Positions 49,467 to 58,365 of a stretch of DNA of 64,000 nucleotides are shown here, one piece after another. This DNA is from JBMOKT01 sp049323895 (GTDB taxonomy: Bacteria > Bacillota > Peptococcia > Peptococcales > BICA1-8), in assembly GCA_049323895.1 (NCBI GenBank), contig JBMOKT010000013.1:62001-126000 (forward strand). The letters run 5' to 3'. Both the position numbers and the translations under genes were made by a program. The notes below the pieces were generated by a model. The model saw nothing but the letters and a program-made list of their open reading frames with translations, did not search any database and was not told the DNA's origin. Every line of letters starts with the position of its first letter. The first letter of the stretch is position 1.

Positions 49467-49515
49467 AAAAAGACTTCCTTAGTTGTAAAATACTTCTAGG
49501 GGAGTCTTTTTATTT
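49467..49515 (+). terminator. Intrinsic terminator after the NSS transporter
   Basis: AAAAAGACTTCC pairs with GGAGTCTTTTT (one bulged T) across an intervening loop of about 22 nt, followed by TATTT. Confidence 0.75.
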
Positions 49516-49586
49516 ACCCCTAAAAAAGGAAAAGCTATAGAGGAAAAGAAATACTATTTTACATTCTAAAATGAGGAGAAGAGAAA

Positions 49587-50702
49587 ATGGTTAACGAAAA
49601 GAGAATAGTACAAGAATTTATGGAACTGGTTAAAATTGATTCTGAAACAAGAAATGAACGGAAAATTGCCGACTATCTAACCAATAAACTTCAGAGCTTG
49701 GGTTTAGAAGTTTTTGAAGATGACACCGGCGGCAAAATAGGAGGCAATGCGGGCAATCTAATTGCTATGCTGAAGGGTAAAAAAGATGGACCGACCATAG
49801 TTTTCAGTGCACATATGGATACAGTCCAACCAGGTGTTGGTGTCCAACCCATAATTGTTGGAAATGCAATAAAATCAAAGGGTGATACCATACTTGGTTC
49901 TGATGATAAGGCTGGAATTGCGGCAATACTTGAATTATTAGAGGTAATTAATGGGGGGGGAATAGACCATGTGCCATTGCAAATTATATTTACTGTTGCA
50001 GAAGAAGGGGGATTACATGGTGCTAAAAACTTAAACCCCCAAAACATTAAGGGGGATTTTGCTTATGTTTTAGATAGTGGGGGTTCGGCAGGGCACGTAG
50101 TAATCCAAGGACCTGCACAGAATCAGTTGGAAATTGTAGTTACCGGAAAGGCTGCCCATGCAGGGATGGCACCCCAGGAAGGTATTAATGCTATTCAAAT
50201 TGCTGCTAGAGGAATTGCTAGAATGCGGCTAGGGAAAATCGATGAGGAAACAACGGCTAACATCGGAATTATTAGAGGCGGTAAAGCTACAAACATAATC
50301 CCGGATAAAGTTGAAATTGAAGGAGAAGCTCGCAGCCTTAATGAAGATAAGCTGGAACAGCAATGCAACCATATGACAGAGTGTTTAATTAGGGCCCAAG
50401 AGGAATTGGGAGGGAAGGTTGATGTTCAAATTATTCCAAGCTATCCCTCCATAAAAATCGATGAGGAGGAAGAAGTAATCAGTATAGCTCAAAAGGCCGC
50501 ACAAAACCTTGGGTTTCCTTTCTCCCTCGATAAAACTGGAGGAGGGAGTGATGCCAACATCTTGAATGGTTACGGCATCCCCACCGCCAACCTGGGAATT
50601 GGGATGGAGAAAGTACATACTACCGAGGAATATATTACTATTGATAATCTTGTTAAAAACGCTGAATATCTTGTCGAAATAGTTAAGGTGGCTTCTGAAT
50701 AA
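49587..50702 (+). CDS. M20-family peptidase, PepT-like
   Basis: This 371-residue metallopeptidase has FSAHMDTVQPG (first zinc ligand), ILGSDDKAGIAAILELLE (bridging Asp), TVAEEGGLHGAKNL (catalytic Glu) and KTGGGSDANILNGYGIPTANLGIG. A dimerisation domain is inserted. It resembles PepT-like tripeptidases (YqjE group). DUF3866 follows directly, as in other Firmicutes. GAGGAGAAG precedes the ATG. Confidence 0.92.
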   Translation: MVNEKRIVQEFMELVKIDSETRNERKIADYLTNKLQSLGLEVFEDDTGGKIGGNAGNLIAMLKGKKDGPTIVFSAHMDTVQPGVGVQPIIVGNAIKSKGDTILGSDDKAGIAAILELLEVINGGGIDHVPLQIIFTVAEEGGLHGAKNLNPQNIKGDFAYVLDSGGSAGHVVIQGPAQNQLEIVVTGKAAHAGMAPQEGINAIQIAARGIARMRLGKIDEETTANIGIIRGGKATNIIPDKVEIEGEARSLNEDKLEQQCNHMTECLIRAQEELGGKVDVQIIPSYPSIKIDEEEEVISIAQKAAQNLGFPFSLDKTGGGSDANILNGYGIPTANLGIGMEKVHTTEEYITIDNLVKNAEYLVEIVKVASE

Positions 50703-51779
50703 ATGATAAGAATTAGAACTGGGGAAGTAATGGAGATAGTAGAAGACAACTGCGATATCCAGATAGTGAAAGTCAATATTCAGGATGATTCAGAGGGATT
50801 GGCAGTAGTTTATCCCTTGCTTACAGGCAAGGTAGGGGTGGGGGAGGTTGTCCTATTAAATACTACTGCAGTAAATCTACAGTTGGGAACCGGGGGAGTT
50901 CACTTTGTGATTTCTTCTGTTGGGGATAAAAATATGGATTGCAGCTGCGGCGGACATATTATGAAAATGAGGTATACGCCCTTGCAGATAAAAGTTACTG
51001 CTGCGGAAGAGGAAGTAAGCCCCTATCATGAAGAAATTAAAAATTTTGAATCCCTTAATCAAATACCTGTCCTGGTTGGCTTTCTGCATAGTATGCTTTT
51101 GCCAATTGTGGCCGGGATAAAGAGTATTAAAGAAAATGCAAGAATAATTTATGTCATGACAGATGGCGGTGCATTACCAATATCCTTTAGTAAAACAGTC
51201 AAAAGGCTGAAAAATATGGGCTGGATAGCGGGAACAGTAACAGCAGGGCATGCTTTCGGAGGGGATTTAGAGGCAGTTAACATTTATTCTGGCTTAGCTG
51301 CAGCCTGCAGCGGTTACAAACCTGATTTAATAATTGTTGCAATGGGACCTGGCAATGTAGGGACAGGGACTGAATTAGGTACTACAGCTCTGGAAACTGG
51401 ACAAATCATTAATGCTGTGCACAGCTTGGAGGGACTCCCTATTCTTGTTCCAAGGCTAAGTTTTAAAGACTGTCGGGACAGGCATTATGGAATAAGCCAT
51501 CATGCTTTAACTGTCCTGGAAAAAATTGCCCTTGCCAGCAGTTGTGTTGTTTTTCCTATCCTGCAAGATTCCGGAAAAAAGGATAAAATTAATGAACAGA
51601 TTATCTCCAGAGGATTGCACTCAAAACATCATATTGTTTTTGCTGACGGGATGGGCGGCATAGAGTATTTATATAATAATAAAATTGAAGTTGCTACCAT
51701 GGGCAGAAATATCAATGAAGATTTTGAGTTTTTTTTAACATGCTGTGCAGCTGGATCATATGCGGCAAAGCTAATTTAA
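50703..51779 (+). CDS. DUF3866 family protein
   Basis: This 358-residue protein shows the DUF3866 pattern: an N-terminal beta domain, LHSMLLPIVAGIKSIKENARIIYVMTDGGALPISFSKTVKRLK, GHAFGGDLEAVNIYSGLAAA and GPGNVGTGTELGTTALE. No catalytic role is known. It begins at the base after the PepT-like stop, so it is translationally coupled. Its 3' end overlaps the minus-strand MciZ-like ORF by 9 nt. Confidence 0.88.
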   Translation: MIRIRTGEVMEIVEDNCDIQIVKVNIQDDSEGLAVVYPLLTGKVGVGEVVLLNTTAVNLQLGTGGVHFVISSVGDKNMDCSCGGHIMKMRYTPLQIKVTAAEEEVSPYHEEIKNFESLNQIPVLVGFLHSMLLPIVAGIKSIKENARIIYVMTDGGALPISFSKTVKRLKNMGWIAGTVTAGHAFGGDLEAVNIYSGLAAACSGYKPDLIIVAMGPGNVGTGTELGTTALETGQIINAVHSLEGLPILVPRLSFKDCRDRHYGISHHALTVLEKIALASSCVVFPILQDSGKKDKINEQIISRGLHSKHHIVFADGMGGIEYLYNNKIEVATMGRNINEDFEFFLTCCAAGSYAAKLI

Positions 51780-51902
51780 GTTTTTTTTAATTAAATCAGA
51801 GACCAGTATATTCCCATCAGCCAGCAGCAGTTGTAATTCCTTTAATATTTCCTTCATTGTTCCCCTAAAAAAGATAGAATTTGGTGTCATTAGTGTTTTC
51901 AC
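51771..51902 (-). CDS. mciZ: MciZ-like Z-ring inhibitor microprotein (43 aa)
   Basis: This 43-codon minus-strand ORF starts at GTG 51902 with AAAGGAG spaced 7 nt upstream. The product begins MKTLMTPNSIFFRGTMKEIL and ends VSDLIKKNLN. It shares with the 40-residue B. subtilis MciZ (sequence from memory) a Pro at position 7, Gly at 14, Glu-Ile at 18-19, Leu at 23 and a V-x-D-x-I-x-K ending. MciZ blocks FtsZ polymerisation in the sporulating mother cell. Neighbours EndoQ/YqxK and spoIIM are also near mciZ in Bacillus, as I recall. It overlaps the DUF3866 3' end tail to tail. Confidence 0.68.
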   Translation of the reverse strand: MKTLMTPNSIFFRGTMKEILKELQLLLADGNILVSDLIKKNLN

Positions 51903-52049
51903 GGGTATGCTCCTTTTAAATTAATGGTTATCTATGGAAAATATATGCAAAAAAAGTTGACAATATGTTTGGAGGAAATGAATAACAGTTATATTAAGGA
52001 GCAAAAACACCTATTGCCTTACTATATGACAAAACGCGGGAGGTCGAAT

Positions 52050-53243
52050 TTGCCTAAGTATTTTGTTGATTTACATGTCCATATCGGAGCTACTGAAAAT
52101 AATATACCCGTAAAAATTACTGCTTCCAGGAAGTTGACGTTTAAAAATATACTCCAAGAGTGCCTCAGTAGAAAAGGAATTGAAATTGTTGGTATAGTAG
52201 ATTGTGCCTCCCCTGAAGTTCAAAAAGAAATAGAAGGGTATATTGCTGCTGGAACATTAAAGGAATTACCAGGTGGCGGATTAAGGTATAAGGATTGCTT
52301 ATCTTTTATGATGGGTGTTGAAATAGAAAGCCGCGAAACAAACGGGGGAAAGGGACATTTTATTAGTTATTTTCCGACCCTGGAACAATTAAGGTCATAT
52401 TCAAATTTTTTGTCTCATAGTATAAAAAACTTAAATTTAAGTACCCAACAGTGCTATCTTTCCGCGGCAAAACTTTTACAAGCCACAGAAGAAAGTCGCG
52501 GCTTTTTCTTTCCGGCCCACGCTTTCACCCCCTATAAAAGCCTTTTTGGCAGTTGTGGAGCATCCCTCCGGGAAATATTTGGGTATAAATATGGGAAGGT
52601 GAAAATAATTGAGCTGGGATTAAGTGCTGATACGCAAATGGCTAATATTTTAGAAGACCTGCATGATATTACTTTTCTTTCAAATTCCGATGCCCATTCA
52701 TTAGAAAAAATAGGACGGGAATATAATATAATCCAAATGAGCGAGCCCTCTTATGATGCTTTAGAGAAGGCTTTGTATAAAATTGAAGGCAAAGTAGTAG
52801 CCAACTATGGATTAAATCCAACCTTGGGCAAATATTATAGGAATTATTGTGAGGATTGCCAAAAAACATTTACCGAGTTCACTGGAGCTTGCCCTTGGTG
52901 TTTTGGAACAAATATAGTCAAAGGTGTATATGACAGATTGCAGGAAATAGGTAAACCCGGCAAAAATATAATTGCTGTCCGTAGACCCCCTTACTTTTAT
53001 CAGGTGCCCCTTTCTTTTTTACCAAAAATAGGTCCTAAAACTATTAATAAATTAATAGACAGATTTGGTACTGAGATGAATGTTCTGCATAATGCAAACT
53101 ATAATGATATTGCAGAAACTGCAGGGATGCAAATCGCTGATTTGATTGTCAGGGCTAGGGAGGGGAAGTTAATGATCACACCTGGAGGAGGCGGAAGCTA
53201 TGGCAAAATTGTCCAAGGTGAGGGAAGTAATAGTGGCTTATAA
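52050..53243 (+). CDS. EndoQ/YqxK-type PHP-domain nuclease
   Basis: This 397-residue protein has an N-terminal PHP domain (YFVDLHVHIGATENN, VGIVDCASPEV, MGVEIESRE, FFFPAHAFTPYKSLFG, FLSNSDAHS), a zinc-finger-like C-x2-C...C-x2-C (CEDCQ ... CPWCFG), and a C-terminal helix-hairpin-helix region (PKIGPKTINKLIDRFG). This is the endonuclease Q architecture, which cuts 5' of deaminated bases. TTG 52050 follows GGGAGGTCG and aligns with family N-termini; the ATG at 51924 adds 42 atypical residues. Confidence 0.88.
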   Translation: MPKYFVDLHVHIGATENNIPVKITASRKLTFKNILQECLSRKGIEIVGIVDCASPEVQKEIEGYIAAGTLKELPGGGLRYKDCLSFMMGVEIESRETNGGKGHFISYFPTLEQLRSYSNFLSHSIKNLNLSTQQCYLSAAKLLQATEESRGFFFPAHAFTPYKSLFGSCGASLREIFGYKYGKVKIIELGLSADTQMANILEDLHDITFLSNSDAHSLEKIGREYNIIQMSEPSYDALEKALYKIEGKVVANYGLNPTLGKYYRNYCEDCQKTFTEFTGACPWCFGTNIVKGVYDRLQEIGKPGKNIIAVRRPPYFYQVPLSFLPKIGPKTINKLIDRFGTEMNVLHNANYNDIAETAGMQIADLIVRAREGKLMITPGGGGSYGKIVQGEGSNSGL

Positions 53244-53880
53244 CGCTTCGGGAGCAGCCCGCGCTGCTCGAGAAGGTTATGTTGTAATGATAGTTGATGT
53301 AATTGATATGTCAACCTCGTTGGAAGCAGCCCTGCAAGGGGGCGCTTTTATGGTATTGGGTGCCAGTCCTGATATTACTAAAGCACCTGTCCAAGTTAAT
53401 CCTTATAAAATTGGCGCCTATGCTGCAAGCAAAGCACGTGAAGAGAAAAAAGAGATAGTAATTATTGCAGAACCACGGTGGGGAACAAAGGAAGAACGAA
53501 TTAGTGGATGCAGCCTTCTCTTACAGGGCTTGGGTGGCAGAATAAAGGATTATCTCGTTATTCCCAATCTAGGTGGTGAAGTAGGAAAGATAGTGAGTTT
53601 TAAAAATAAAATTGTTATTTGTGTAAGCGATACGGGAGGAGTTGCATATGATGCTGCCTGGCAGTACAGTAAGAATATAACTACAGGAACTATAGCCAGG
53701 ACAATATTTTCCAGAAGTAATCAGTCAGCAGTGGCATCAGTTGAGAGGGTTTTAGGATTAGCCAAGGAGAAAAACATTGCCGTTGTTGCAGCTAGTGGAA
53801 ATGCTATAGAAGACGTTTTAGCGGCCAACTATTTGGCTCAAAAAATAATAGAAGGAGGACAACTGGACTTGCATACTTAA
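53200..53880 (+). CDS. Conserved hypothetical, distantly ComB-like
   Basis: This 226-residue protein contains VVMIVDVIDMSTSLEAALQGGAFMVLGASPD, which resembles the VVIDVLRATTT segment of ComB (2-phosphosulfolactate phosphatase). The C-terminal VAVVAASGNAIEDVLAANYLAQKI resembles the ComB end. The catalytic residues cannot be confirmed by eye. It overlaps the EndoQ-like gene by 44 nt behind GGAGGAGG and precedes spoIIM. Function unknown. Confidence 0.55.
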   Translation: MAKLSKVREVIVAYNASGAARAAREGYVVMIVDVIDMSTSLEAALQGGAFMVLGASPDITKAPVQVNPYKIGAYAASKAREEKKEIVIIAEPRWGTKEERISGCSLLLQGLGGRIKDYLVIPNLGGEVGKIVSFKNKIVICVSDTGGVAYDAAWQYSKNITTGTIARTIFSRSNQSAVASVERVLGLAKEKNIAVVAASGNAIEDVLAANYLAQKIIEGGQLDLHT

Positions 53881-53954
53881 TTAAATGACCCTGGCATAAT
53901 TGTCTCCAATTTGCATAAATATGTTTGTGTAAACATACTAAGGGAGAGAATGCC

Positions 53955-54566
53955 GTGGGTAAATTGGTCAAGCCTGGTGTTAAAGGCTATTTTGCGAAAA
54001 ACTATCTTATTTTACTGTTTGTTGCTTTTTTCTTAATTATGGGAATAGTATTTGGGGTTTTAGGAGTTAAGGCTTTAACCCCGGAACAGCTTTCCGGTCT
54101 AAATAGCTATATTGATACGGGATTAAAGACCGTGGGTTCAACTCTGGATTACCAAAGTACAGCTAAACAGGCTATTTGGAGAAATCTATCAACTATTTTT
54201 AAAATCTGGTTCCTAGGTCTTACGGTAATAGGTCTCCCCTTGATTTTGGTAATTATTTTCACAAGAGGTTTTATTCTTGGTTTTACGGTAGGTTTTTTTC
54301 TTCAGAATAAAGGGTGGCAGGGTTTAATAATAATTTTATTAACGATTTTTCCCCAGAATATTATACATTTACCTTCTTTAATAATCGCTGGGGCTACTTC
54401 CATAGGCTTTACCCTATATCTGCTCAGGGGTAGGAAAGATAATACAAGTATTTCAAGTAATTTTATTAGATTTTCAGCTGTTATGCTTTTAATAGCCTTA
54501 TTTATGCTATTAGCAGGTTTTTTAGAGGGATATGTATCCCTTCTTGGAACAAAGCTATTTGCATAA
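53955..54566 (+). CDS. spoIIM: Stage II sporulation protein M
   Basis: This 203-residue protein has about five membrane helices. FAKNYLILLFVAFFLIMGIVFGVLGVKAL and the central GLPLILVIIFTRGFILGFTVGFFLQNKG match SpoIIM, part of the SpoIID-M-P engulfment machinery that remodels septal peptidoglycan. GTG 53955 follows AGGGAGAG; an in-frame ATG at 53925 lacks a ribosome site. Confidence 0.93.
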   Translation: MGKLVKPGVKGYFAKNYLILLFVAFFLIMGIVFGVLGVKALTPEQLSGLNSYIDTGLKTVGSTLDYQSTAKQAIWRNLSTIFKIWFLGLTVIGLPLILVIIFTRGFILGFTVGFFLQNKGWQGLIIILLTIFPQNIIHLPSLIIAGATSIGFTLYLLRGRKDNTSISSNFIRFSAVMLLIALFMLLAGFLEGYVSLLGTKLFA

Positions 54567-54691
54567 TTAAGTAATTTTTGTAGATTAATTATTATGAGAC
54601 GTCAGAAAAATAAAAAATATTATAAAAATTCAAACTATATATTTTATAAGAAATCTTTATATCCAGGGTGTTGTGTTCATGACAAAAACTA

Positions 54692-54720
54692 TTGTCTTTG
54701 ATGAATAGACATTGTATAAT
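54692..54720 (+). promoter_or_regulatory. Strong sigma-A-type promoter of the alanine symporter
   Basis: TTGTCT (54692-54697) and TATAAT (54715-54720) are separated by 17 nt. The leader of about 90 nt contains an extra Shine-Dalgarno-like AAAGGGAGGTG (54762-54772) without a convincing ORF. The rest of the spoIIM-symporter gap (54567-54691) shows nothing supportable. Confidence 0.7.
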
Positions 54721-54818
54721 ACAAATAAATTTTTATTTTATATTTTTATTAATAATACATAAAGGGAGGTGCAATATTTAATTTTTTTGATTTCTTATTT
54801 TAAAGGAGGTATTTGGAA

Positions 54819-56198
54819 TTGGACGCTTTTGTAATTTTTATGGGTAAAGTTAACAGTTTCGTTTGGGGACCCTATATGTTGGCCTTATTAGTAGGTACTG
54901 GATTATTTTTAACAATTAGACTAGGTTTTGTTACTTTTAAATACTTACCATATGCTTTAAAACTATCATTTTCCAAAAATCAGGATTCAACTTCTGAAGG
55001 TGATATTACCCATTTCCAAGCTTTAATGACTGCTTTAGCAGCTACTATTGGTACTGGTAATATTGCCGGTGTTGCCACTGCAGTTGCTTTAGGCGGTCCC
55101 GGTGCGGTTTTCTGGATGTGGTTAACTGCTCTGGTAGGTATGGCAACCAAATATGCTGAAGCTATTTTAGCCGTAAAATATCGTGTGAAAGATGAAAAAG
55201 GCGAAATGGCCGGCGGACCTATGTACTTCATTGAAAAAGGTCTCAATATGAAGTGGCTGGGTGTTTTATTTGCATTCTTTGGTGCTGCTGCAGGCTTTGG
55301 TATTGGCAACATGGTTCAATCTAACTCAGTTGCCGATGCATTAAATTCTACCTTTGGTTTAAATCACTGGATTTCAGGTGTTTTATTGGCTGCCTTAACA
55401 GCTCTTGTTGTCTTAGGTGGTATTAAGAGTATTGCTAAAGTTACAGGTACTTTAGTTCCAATTATGGCTGTATTTTATGTTTTAGGCGGACTATTTATAA
55501 TTTTATTAAATGTCAGCCAGTTACCTGCAGCTTTTGCTTTAATTTTCAAGGCTGCCTTCAGTGGTGCTGAGCCTGTTGCCGGGGGTTTTGCCGGAGCTGG
55601 GGTAGCACAGGCTATACGATTCGGGGTTGCCAGAGGGGTATTCTCTAATGAAGCTGGTCTAGGCAGTGCTCCTATTGCAGCCGCCGCGGCTAAGACAGAC
55701 CATCCTGCCCGTCAAGCATTTGTTTCAATGACTGGTACCTTCCTTGATACTATTATCGTTTGTTCGATAACAGGTTTGGTATTAGCAATAACCGGAGTAT
55801 GGGAAACAGGACAAACGGGTGCTGCCTTAACAACTGCTGCCTTTAATAAAGGGCTTCCAGGACCTGGTGGTATTATTGTCGCAATCGGTATAATTTTATT
55901 CGCCTATTCCACAATTCTGGGTTGGGCTTATTATGGTGAGAAGTGTGCAGAGTACCTGTTTGGTGTAGGTGCTGTTAAACCTTACCGCTATCTATGGGTT
56001 CTTTTTGTAGGCTTAGGTGCTGTTGCGAAACTATCCTTAGTCTGGGATATAGCTGACACTCTAAACGGATTAATGGCAGTTCCAAACCTTATCGGTTTAT
56101 TGCTGTTAAGCGGTGTTGTTGTCAGTGAAACTAAAGACTTCTTAGAAAATGTTAAAGCTAAGGAAGATGCTGCTGCTGCAAAATCTACAAACGCATAA
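54819..56198 (+). CDS. Sodium:alanine/glycine symporter (AGCS family)
   Basis: This 459-residue transporter has about 11 membrane helices. ALMTALAATIGTGNIAGVATAVALGGPGAVFWMW and GVARGVFSNEAGLGSAPIAAAAAKTDHPARQ are diagnostic for AGCS. It imports alanine or glycine with Na+. TTG 54819 lies 8 nt after AAAGGAGGT; TTG 54813 is only 2 nt away and less likely. It has its own promoter and terminator. Confidence 0.95.
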   Translation: MDAFVIFMGKVNSFVWGPYMLALLVGTGLFLTIRLGFVTFKYLPYALKLSFSKNQDSTSEGDITHFQALMTALAATIGTGNIAGVATAVALGGPGAVFWMWLTALVGMATKYAEAILAVKYRVKDEKGEMAGGPMYFIEKGLNMKWLGVLFAFFGAAAGFGIGNMVQSNSVADALNSTFGLNHWISGVLLAALTALVVLGGIKSIAKVTGTLVPIMAVFYVLGGLFIILLNVSQLPAAFALIFKAAFSGAEPVAGGFAGAGVAQAIRFGVARGVFSNEAGLGSAPIAAAAAKTDHPARQAFVSMTGTFLDTIIVCSITGLVLAITGVWETGQTGAALTTAAFNKGLPGPGGIIVAIGIILFAYSTILGWAYYGEKCAEYLFGVGAVKPYRYLWVLFVGLGAVAKLSLVWDIADTLNGLMAVPNLIGLLLLSGVVVSETKDFLENVKAKEDAAAAKSTNA

Positions 56199-56215
56199 TA
56201 CACAATTAAAATTTA

Positions 56216-56254
56216 AAGAGGGTGTTCTCTACAGAACACCCTCTTAATTTTAAT
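56216..56254 (+). terminator. Intrinsic terminator after the alanine symporter
   Basis: AAGAGGGTGTTCT (56216-56228) pairs perfectly with AGAACACCCTCTT (56233-56245), followed by AATTTTAATT. It can also act on the facing minus-strand gene. Confidence 0.88.
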
Positions 56255-56260
56255 TGACGG

Positions 56261-56560
56261 TCAATTGCTAATGGACAATGGCGAATGGCTATTTGAAAAA
56301 TTGAAATTCTTCATTATTTCAATGGGAAAATGAAGGGTTTTCAAAATAGTCAGAAGCTGGTTTCGCAAACTGGCAGTAGTGTGAAGTAGTATAAGTCCTT
56401 GTTGGGGAAGGAGAGGGATGATAATGACCAAATTTTCATAGCACTCCATTATTTTTTGCAGATAACTGATTTGGGCAACAGGAACTTTGATTATAAGGGT
56501 ATTTTCATTGTTATATATAATACTGCTTAATGAGTTCTTACCTCTATATCTGCGTGACAT
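56261..56560 (-). CDS. DUF4911-like small protein
   Basis: This 99-residue minus-strand protein has the core NTLIIKVPVAQISYLQKIMECYENLVIIIPLLPQQGLILLHTT, resembling DUF4911 (a small alpha/beta domain of Clostridia and other anaerobes). The start at 56560 follows GGAGGAAAAGTT on the minus strand; an in-frame ATG at 56638 has no ribosome site. Function unknown. Confidence 0.6.
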   Translation of the reverse strand: MSRRYRGKNSLSSIIYNNENTLIIKVPVAQISYLQKIMECYENLVIIIPLLPQQGLILLHTTASLRNQLLTILKTLHFPIEIMKNFNFSNSHSPLSISN

Positions 56561-56743
56561 AACTTTTCCTCCAAAATAATCTTTCAAAAGATATTGTAAC
56601 ATGCCCCCGCGGCAAACACCAAACAAAACAGAAAACACGGCTAGCGCAGGGTCTTTTGCGACTGCGGAAGCCGATGTTGTATTTATACTTATTACCTTTC
56701 CAAAGGACCCCGTGGTATATAGAATAAACTGGGCACTGGTAGT

Positions 56744-57043
56744 TTATTTGCTTGGCGTATTATCTTGAATAGGAGTCTTTTTTCCTGCACGGATAATACT
56801 AATTGCCGGTTCCGGGCAAACTAACTCGCACATACCGCAAACTATGCAGCCTTCTATTCTCGGTTTAACCGCCGGAGTACCCATAAATCCTAAATTCTCA
56901 GACCAACTGATAACTTGGGTAGGACATTTTTCTATACATAGTCCACAACCTTTACATAAATCAAAGAAAATGGTGAAAGTTCCTTTTTCATTTGTGAATG
57001 TTTCTTGTTTCCATACTTGTTTTGTTTGATTTTGGTTTGCCAT
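56744..57043 (-). CDS. 2[4Fe-4S] ferredoxin
   Basis: This 99-residue minus-strand protein has two cluster motifs, CKGCGLCIEKCPTQ and CIVCGMCELVCPEP, and a hydrophilic N-terminal extension. It resembles delta-type ferredoxin subunits of 2-oxoacid oxidoreductases, but no other subunits are nearby, so it is probably a free electron carrier. The start at 57043 on the minus strand follows AAAGGAGGCTGCCT. Confidence 0.87.
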   Translation of the reverse strand: MANQNQTKQVWKQETFTNEKGTFTIFFDLCKGCGLCIEKCPTQVISWSENLGFMGTPAVKPRIEGCIVCGMCELVCPEPAISIIRAGKKTPIQDNTPSK

Positions 57044-57177
57044 TAGGCAGCCTCCTTTAGAATTATCATATTTATTGCCATTATTCAATTAGTATTACAT
57101 ATTAGATTAAATGTTTATTCTAGGACAAAGTGGAATCTTCATATTAATTAGTATTAGCTAATGAAAGGGGTGTAAAA

Positions 57178-57402
57178 ATGTATTTAATTGCTATTACTAA
57201 TTGGAAACGGAAATTAGTTTACCTGTCGGCGCTTTTGTTAATAGTTATCCTGCTTATCAGTATAATTCCCAATTTACTACAAACTGATTCAGTAAATACT
57301 GATAGTGAACCTAGTGAAGATGATATTTTAAATCAACCTATTAAAGTTCAAGGGCAAGGTCAATCTCAAACGACTTCCACTCCCAAAAATCCTAAAAATT
57401 GA
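57178..57402 (+). CDS. Small single-pass membrane protein, hypothetical
   Basis: This 74-residue protein has one transmembrane helix (about residues 14-33, VYLSALLLIVILLISIIPNLL) and a Gln/Ser/Pro-rich hydrophilic tail. I recognise no family. GAAAGGGGTG precedes the ATG. It sits directly upstream of xerD. Confidence 0.65.
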   Translation: MYLIAITNWKRKLVYLSALLLIVILLISIIPNLLQTDSVNTDSEPSEDDILNQPIKVQGQGQSQTTSTPKNPKN

Positions 57403-57464
57403 AGGAAACAGAGAAATAGTGTTGAAATACTAACCAAGTTAACGTTTTATTAGGAGAGAATAAC

Positions 57465-58352
57465 TTGGAGCCACTAATAAATAATTTTTTAAACTTTCTG
57501 CTCATAGAAAAAGGCTTAGCAGCTAATACTATTGCATCTTACCAAAGGGATTTGCTGGGTTTTGTTAAATATCTAAAAAAATATAATTGTACCAATTTTA
57601 ATGGGGTTAACCCTGAACATCTAGTTGGCTTTATTTCCAGCCTAAAAAAAGATGGCAGGGCTGCTTCTACCATAGCAAGGCAGATAGCAGCCCTTAAATC
57701 GTTCTTTAAATTTCTGGTACGAGAAGGATATCTCAAGGAAAACCCTGCTTATGACTTAGATAAACCAAAGCAGGCTAAGAAACTTCCGCATATTCTGAGT
57801 ATTGGCGAAGTGGACAAGCTTTTAGATGCTCCCAAGCTTAATACTCCAGGCGGTGTGCGGGATAAGGCTATGCTCGAAGTGCTTTATGCTACAGGTGTTC
57901 GTGTTTCAGAGCTAATTAATTTGGGTATGAATAATGTAAATTTGGAATTAGGCTTTATTAGATGTATGGGAAAGGGTTCAAAGGAGCGGATAATTCCTAT
58001 AGGGTCTAAGGCAGTAGAAGGTTTAATTACATATTTAGATTGGGGAAGAAACAAACTACTAAAAAATCCCCGTGAACAGGGACTTTTTTTAAATCATCAT
58101 GGAAGAAAAATGACCAGGCAGGGTTTTTGGAAAATCCTTAAAACATATACAAAGGAACTGGGAATAGAAAAGGAAATCAGCCCCCATGTTCTTAGACATT
58201 CTTTTGCAACCCACCTGTTGGAAAACGGTGCAGATTTACGTTCTGTTCAGGAAATGCTTGGTCACGCAGACATCTCTACAACGCAAATCTATACCCATCT
58301 AACAAAGAAAAAAATCTTTAAATCTTATAATTCCTTTCATCCACGCGCTTAA
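57465..58352 (+). CDS. xerD: Tyrosine recombinase XerD
   Basis: This 295-residue site-specific recombinase resolves chromosome dimers at dif with XerC. The SAM-like N-domain FLNFLLIEKGLAANTIASYQRDL is followed by catalytic residues in TGVRVSELINL (Arg), HVLRHSFATHLL (His-x-x-Arg), GHADISTTQIYTH (His and Tyr). TTG 57465 follows AGGAGAG. Its place before deoB and punA matches the ripX-drm-pupG order of Bacillus. Confidence 0.95.
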   Translation: MEPLINNFLNFLLIEKGLAANTIASYQRDLLGFVKYLKKYNCTNFNGVNPEHLVGFISSLKKDGRAASTIARQIAALKSFFKFLVREGYLKENPAYDLDKPKQAKKLPHILSIGEVDKLLDAPKLNTPGGVRDKAMLEVLYATGVRVSELINLGMNNVNLELGFIRCMGKGSKERIIPIGSKAVEGLITYLDWGRNKLLKNPREQGLFLNHHGRKMTRQGFWKILKTYTKELGIEKEISPHVLRHSFATHLLENGADLRSVQEMLGHADISTTQIYTHLTKKKIFKSYNSFHPRA

Positions 58353-58365
58353 AAGGAGGACAAAA

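Noticed and set aside
54594..54700. 35-codon + strand ORF (MRRQKNKKYYKN...) before the alanine symporter promoter
   Set aside because: There is no Shine-Dalgarno sequence, the composition simply follows the AT-rich DNA, and the frame runs into the promoter region.
54762..54812. Possible leader peptide ahead of the alanine symporter (extra AAAGGGAGGTG)
   Set aside because: No start codon at proper spacing opens a convincing short frame, so only the second ribosome site is used in the annotation.
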